A program made the position numbers and the translations under genes. DNA of 64,000 nt from Gamsiella multidivaricata (Eukaryota; Mortierellomycota; Mortierellomycetes; Mortierellales; Mortierellaceae). Below, piece by piece: positions 58,801 through 64,000 of this stretch. Position 1 is the first letter of the stretch. The number at the start of each line of letters is the position of its first letter. Location: contig NW_026251742.1 in the NCBI RefSeq assembly GCF_025024155.1, forward strand, positions 248,001 through 312,000, read 5' to 3'. The notes under the pieces were generated by a model. It made no database searches, was not told the DNA's origin, and worked only from the letters and a program-made list of their open reading frames with translations.

Positions 58801-61800
58801 GGTTCCAATCAAGGTTCCAGCGATACGCATCGCGCAGACACTGAACGTTGCGCCCACGGTAGGCGACAGAACCGCCATTACCGTTATCATGGCCCACTGT
58901 CCACGGTCTGTCGCCAGGGCCACGCTGTTCCATTGTAGCCACGACCACAGTCCAATGAACGTGAGTGCGACTGCCATCTTGAAACCAAACTTGAAGTCCT
59001 CCGACTTGAACGGCTGCAAAAACTCCCAGAAACGGTAACGCAAAGTCTTGGGCTTGTTTACGCTCACGAAGGTCGTCCTTGCCGGCTTTATAGGTTCTGA
59101 AGCTGGATGGAGTTGTCGCTGTCGCTGCTTGGGCGTATTTTTGGAACCCTCGTTCGAGGTACTGCAGCTAAAAGGCGAAAAGACGCCACGAAACCGCGAT
59201 TTGCCCGCCTTCGCGTCCTTACCGTAGCGACCGCGGCGGTGATGATCTTTGGCAGAACCACCGCTTTCAGTAGAGCTCCTTCTGTCGTTGTGATCATCCG
59301 TGCGGTCGTTCAAGATGTGTGCGCGTAAGCCGGTGCCGTGGCTATCTACAAATGTTGAGTCTGATTCGTGGTGGCCAGGTAATAATGACGGGGGGGTGCT
59401 GCAGGCAAAGGATGGGTAACGATCCTGGTGAGTCGAAGAAGGTGCTGATAATATGACATTACGAGGGCTCCTACTTCCACTCGTCTGCTGATGCGATTTC
59501 TTAGATTTACTATGCTTGGCAATATCCAACTCTGGCGGTGCGGTGTTGCGGAGCTTGAGGCCATTGACGCGTGGCATAAGATCGATCACATTAACGTCCT
59601 CAAAATGCTTCAAATCCTGATCGTCCCTGAGCTGCAGAGATTTAAAGTCTGGGATCTCCACTACGGTATACTGCTCGGCCCGCTTAGATCTGGACTTCGT
59701 GCTCGCTAATGATTCGGGGATTGTTCTTGACGGCGAGCCAGCCTCTTCTTCCCCAAACTCGTTATCCAATACCTCTTTGCCCCTAAGGATGCTAGGATCA
59801 CCAAGATCAGTCTCGTTATGGGTCCATTGCTTGGGGCTCCCATAATGTTGGGGCACTTCGCAATGTCGTGACCAGGCGGTACTGGATCGGAAGGGTGAAT
59901 TGGACCTTGACCTGAGCCCTTGCAAGTGCCCGTGTGCACTGCGCCTGAATCGACGATTCTCGTCCTGATGATCGTCCTCCACTGGACCCAGTTCTAAGTC
60001 GGGCTCAGAGGTCTTGCGATGAACAAAAGCCGACAGAGTAATTGCTCGACGCAATGGTGGCAGGTCCCACATCTCCGAGTGTCGTCTCCGTCGATGCTCG
60101 GCTTTCCTTTCGGCAACGGCCTTTGCGGATGCTTCAGCAGCTGCTCTTTCGGCTACAGCCTTGGCAGTCTTGGCTTCAACCAATGCCTTCTCCTCCTCGA
60201 TGGTCCTGGGCTGTCGATGCTCCAGATTCTTTGTCGTGTTCAAGACCAGAGCGTTGTGGCCTTCACTGGTCTTGACCTGGGTATAACTGCCCCATGCGAA
60301 CCAGTGCCAAAAGTTACCGAAAACTTTCGGCCACCACAGCTGTTTCCTACGCTTTGTCCGGCCATCTTCCTCCATTTTTCTACGCTCCCGCTCCTCTATC
60401 TCCTCCATATGTTTGCCAAGGCGTAGCAGCTCGCGAGCGATCTCACGCAATGCGAACAAGAAAAAGAAGATCAAGAAGAGTTCTTCGCGTGGGCCAACAT
60501 CAAGGGTCGGATGCGTGGCAATGAAGTCCCTGAGACCCTCCGCCTCTGCTTTGTCGAATATCTCCAGCTCCTGTGACAAGTACTGCACATAAGACATGTC
60601 CGGTGGCAACATGAGCTCGTCTTCGTCATCGTCGTCAATACCGGAGCACGTCGCGTTACGCTGGGCATCTTGCTGCAAAAATTTGTTTGGATGGACGGTG
60701 TCGGCTGCTACACCATTCTTTGACGGCTTGACATTTTTCTCCTTGTCCTTCACCATCCCTGACTTGAGCGCCCCTACATACTCTAGGTCCCCCTTTGTCA
60801 TATGACTGGGCTTGATCCCGACCAAAGCTCGGATGCGATCCAAAACGGAGGTGTTGACAAAGCCTCGCTTTTTGGTAAGCTCACGCTCTGCTGCAGTCGT
60901 TCCAGCAGCATCCGTATATGTGGTAGTCCCGTTGACCCCAGCCTTCCCTTCTTCGGTCATTTTTGCTTCTGCAGCTCGAATGGTATTTACGCGCTGCGCG
61001 TTGCGTCGCCTGATACGCTCCAGTCGATCTTGCTCTACATTGAGTCCCGCGACCAACTCCCGCTCCATAGCAACCATGACTCTGGAACAAGAGTCACTCA
61101 AGCGCTGCAAAGGGTTGTGAACAATATCCAAAAACGACATGAATAGCTTGCGGTCACCAAAAGCAACTTCCTTGGGTGGTACCGCCCGAGCTGCTGCTTC
61201 CGCCTGCCGCTGCTTTTCAGCTCGCTGCTGCTCGGCCTTGACCTCTCGTTCTGCCAGCTTTCGCTGTCGTGCGGCCTCCTTCTCTCGCTGTTTCCTGAAA
61301 GACTCTGCAGCCTTCTTGATTTGATGGTCGGTCAAAGACGTCTGGAACAAAAGCCCATTGCGCGACGTATAGTGGTTAGAACAACCCAATGCACCATTCT
61401 CTGGAACCGTGGCATAGTGCATGTCCTCTAGTGGTATCCTTGGCGATCCTTCTTCGGATTTGTCCTTGCGCCTCTTTCCTTGACTCAACTTAAATCCAGC
61501 CTTCAGCGATGCAGGCCGATTGGGCTTGAACTTCGAAGCCGACTTGATGGAGAACAGCGACTTGAAGCTCTTGATCGTTTCCAGATTCTGCTCTTCGTAA
61601 ATCGAGTTGGGCTTTGAGGAATTTGGCGTCGAGATATTAGAGGGAGTGGTACTGAGGTATTGGCGAGGAGTGTCGGTAGAAGGGTCATTATCTGCTCGGG
61701 TTGGGGTTAAGGTCCTTGAGCGGTGTGCTTGATGATGTCCAAACACATTAAAGACACCCCGTCCTCCCGGTGTTGGCGGCGCTGTTACGGTTCCATCACG

Positions 61801-63371
61801 ACCGAACTGGAACGGCTGCTGCAAAGCGTCCTTCTGGAGGCGTTCCTGGTGTCGCTGCCTGGCTTTCATCGTTGCCTGGGTCGAGTTCTCTGCTCTCTGC
61901 AATAGTTGTCGGATGCGTCTTAGTTCGGCCGCACTGCCTCTCCTTTGAACTCTCTTCCGCGGCGTGCTATGACCGTCCTCGCTCGTGGGGCTTTCGGCCA
62001 ACTGGTCATTGTGACGGCCATGGCGACTGCGACGACTAGTTCGCTGCTCAGCACCTTCCGCGATTGCATCGCCAAAGTAGTCACTCTGGTGATGTATCTT
62101 TTCACCCGAATCGTTGTTATTGGTAGTTCCAGAAGAAGGATGATCGGCTTCGCTTTCAGAGGCACCGTCATCACTCTCAGTATCGCTGGCACTGCTGGGA
62201 TAACTCAATTCACTTCCGCTCTGAGATACCAGATCCTGATCGTCGCGATCCGGGTGCCCTAGCATCAGCAGTCGCTCGTTTTGTACGACCAAACTCATGG
62301 ATCCGAGATGTCTCATCAACGCCGAGATGATCAAGCGGACTTCCTTGTAATCGGCGGGATTAGTCATCGAGTAAGTGACCTCGTAGCGAGCTTCTCTGTA
62401 GGCACTGAATAGTTTTTTCTGCGCTGTTCGGACTTCCGCTTGGGCCTTCTCGATAGCCGATTTTGGGAGTGCGATGGTATTATGGTTTAGCAAGAAGAAG
62501 CGGGTGCTGAGAGTGAGTAGGGCACGAGATGTATCCAGAGACTCATTCAAGGCACGTCTACAATGAGTTGTGTTTCGAAACTGTTAAGTTCACAACTAAT
62601 GAAAACGCAGCGAGTAGTAGTCGAAAGAAAGGACACTTACCCAAGCCCTTCGCTGGCGGTCTCTGGCCAAAGTAAAATACTGACGACCAGACAAATGCCG
62701 ACTCCTAGCATCATAGGTCCCATAAGGCCCCAGAAGTCGTGGAAATCAAAATGCATGCTCGTATGGTTCCTGGTCAGGGCAAAGATGCCTGCGATGGTGT
62801 AAATGATGAAGGAGCAATTCAGCTTCGCGTATCTGGCCTTGTACGAAGTCATGATCCAGACGCCGACAAAGAACCAGGCAGCATCGATGGCCCAGGCAGA
62901 GTTATTTCCATCCGGTAGGTACTTTTGGTTGAATGCCGCAGTAGCTACTTGACAGGGCAGGATCCAGACCGCGGCCAGGACGCCTCCGATGACGCTAAAG
63001 ATGGTGACCTCGAGCTGCGAGCCAACTGTGCGAGAGGGATGCATGAAGACGACGGCGACGTTGGCCATGTAGGGCGAGGTTCCGAGGGCACGGGAGATGG
63101 AGGGGACGAGGGCCATGGCTGAGGATATGTAGAGGGCGACGATGAACTTGATGTGTCGCTTGACGACTCTATGAGAGAAATGGCTCGTGAATTGCTTCCA
63201 GACGGAGGGAGGCGGAGGCGGCGGGGGCGCAAATGGAACCGAGTTTGCGCTGTTGATGGATTCGATGGAGGGAGGACGCGAGACGGGGACGCGGCGGCTC
63301 TGGCCGTCGTGGTCGATGGAGGCGCGCGCACTCCTAGGCAGGTGCTCGGGGGCGGGGTCGAAGATGGCCAT
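55869..63371 (-). CDS. FUSC/DUF2421-family multi-pass membrane protein, 2377 aa, with Q-rich tail
   Basis: Fungal protein with two aromatic-acid-exporter-like (FUSC) membrane modules, of the type annotated as putative ER transporter 6TM / Bre4 (brefeldin A sensitivity). Exons 63371-62641, 62557-58728, 58637-57754, 57655-57433 and 57334-55869 join to 7134 nt. The first module (about residues 75-240) has helices such as HIKFIVALYISSAMALV, VTIFSVIGGVLAAVWIL, AAWFFVGVWIMTSY and MMLGVGICLVVSILLWP. A very long cytosolic loop follows (about residues 245-1430), with Lys/Arg/Glu coiled stretches (FRKQREKEAARQRKLAERE). The second module has FKMAVALTFIGLWSWL, VGATFSVCAMRIAGTLIG, FAGVFLILESAHPKLGI and the ITVIIGIIISVIMNSLLWP helix before a helical DUF2421-like region ending EEVIEELELLAILI. 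The last 480 residues are Gln/Ser-rich. The start is the first in-frame ATG; upstream in-frame codons contain no ATG. Transport substrate unknown. Confidence 0.87.
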
Positions 63372-64000
63372 GTCGAAGAAGCTAGAAATTACACGGGGTG
63401 TGCCGTTGGGCGAAGTCGTTAGTATGAATGAGCGGTTGGACCAAAAGCACTGGCTGTCGCAGCTGCAGTCTGTGTGTGCTGCCCCTGGAATCCCTCCATA
63501 TTTCTGTGAAACATGGACAGGGTCCAATAGGCGGCAACTGGCGGCGCATGGGCTCGACAGGAGTCACCAATTGTCAATCGTGTGGGTGCTGTTGGCTAAA
63601 CAGGGTTTAGCCGCAAAAATAAAGGTTGCGGTAATTTCATGGCTGTCGAGTCATAACAAGAGACAAAAAGGTAAAAGAAATGGGTGCAACGGCCAAAACA
63701 ACAGCGCCTGAGCTACATATAAACAGGCAGAGCGAAGAAAGGAGCTGTTGATGTGCATATCTACCAATAGGGGTATGTATGCACATTGAAATGAGCGACG
63801 AATAGACGCGTGGAAAGGGAAGGGGGGCCGATGAAGAAAAAAATAATAAAAAAAGCAGAGTTGTTCGCATACCCTCCTGGTTTTTGCATTCGGCCTGATG
63901 CAGTAGTACTTGGCTCATATACGTGCGACAGGCTCGATCGTCGAGAATGGGTCATCGAGAGAGGAAAAGTCGAGCGGGGTGCATGATGATGGGTATGATG
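63372..64000. other. Upstream region of the FUSC gene to the window edge
   Basis: Promoter space. A possible 5'-UTR acceptor (tttctag, about 63382-63388 on the minus strand) lies just before the start codon. No other gene is supported. Confidence 0.45.

Overview
The window is eukaryotic nuclear DNA from a filamentous fungus. Most genes are split by 74-146 nt introns with GTAAG/GTAWG-type donors and YAG acceptors. When I join the exons, nearly every multi-exon gene gives a coding length divisible by three, which independently supports the models. The protein set (WOPR regulator, JHD1-type PHD-JmjC demethylase, OST3/6, TM9SF, URB2, mitochondrial QRI7, a DUF2421-like FUSC protein), the very long low-complexity Ser/Gln tails, and a TnpB/Fanzor relative of a type I associate with Mortierella-like fungi suggest Mucoromycota, probably Mortierellaceae. 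The taxon is inference.

Layout. 130-3426 (+) is the 3' part of an SPT23/MGA2-like IPT-ankyrin protein. 4507-5656 (+) is succinate dehydrogenase subunit C (four exons). 5657-7940 has no supported gene. 7941-13758 (-) is URB2/NPA2 (seven exons). It is divergent from, and 293 bp away from, 14052-17116 (+), a JHD1/KDM2-type histone demethylase (seven exons). 17443-21166 (-) is a WOPR (Gti1/Pac2) transcription factor. 21847-22951 holds broken coding sequence of unknown family. 23781-29398 (-) is a 1740-aa arrestin-domain protein. 29399-31408 is repeat-rich spacer. 31409-32083 (-) is a tetraspan membrane protein ending in a PPxY motif. 32813-35834 (+) is a mitochondrial pentatricopeptide protein. 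36056-37729 (-) is a single-pass Ser/Pro-rich membrane protein. 38252-41003 (-) is a TM9SF/EMP70 protein (nine exons). 41703-43292 (-) is an F-box/leucine-rich protein. 43443-44945 (-) is OST3/OST6. 45187-47254 (-) is a decayed Fanzor (eukaryotic TnpB) gene. 47303-48805 (-) is mitochondrial QRI7. 49793-55588 (+) is a SEC7-PH ARF exchange factor. 55869-63371 (-) is a 2377-aa FUSC-family membrane protein with a Q-rich tail.

The genes do not form a metabolic cluster; the window is ordinary housekeeping and regulatory DNA. Two associations stand out. URB2 and the JHD1 demethylase share one short divergent promoter, and both families have nucleolar/rDNA links. A membrane-trafficking theme (arrestin, PPxY tetraspan, TM9SF, SEC7) is dispersed through the window.

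The most unusual element is the Fanzor relic. It keeps a RuvC-I Asp motif, half of its zinc ribbon and a clean 80-nt intron, but it has a Lys at the RuvC-II Glu, lost cysteines, several in-frame stops and frameshifts. Several of the lesions look like C:G to T:A transitions. It lies only 48 bp beyond the QRI7 stop codon.
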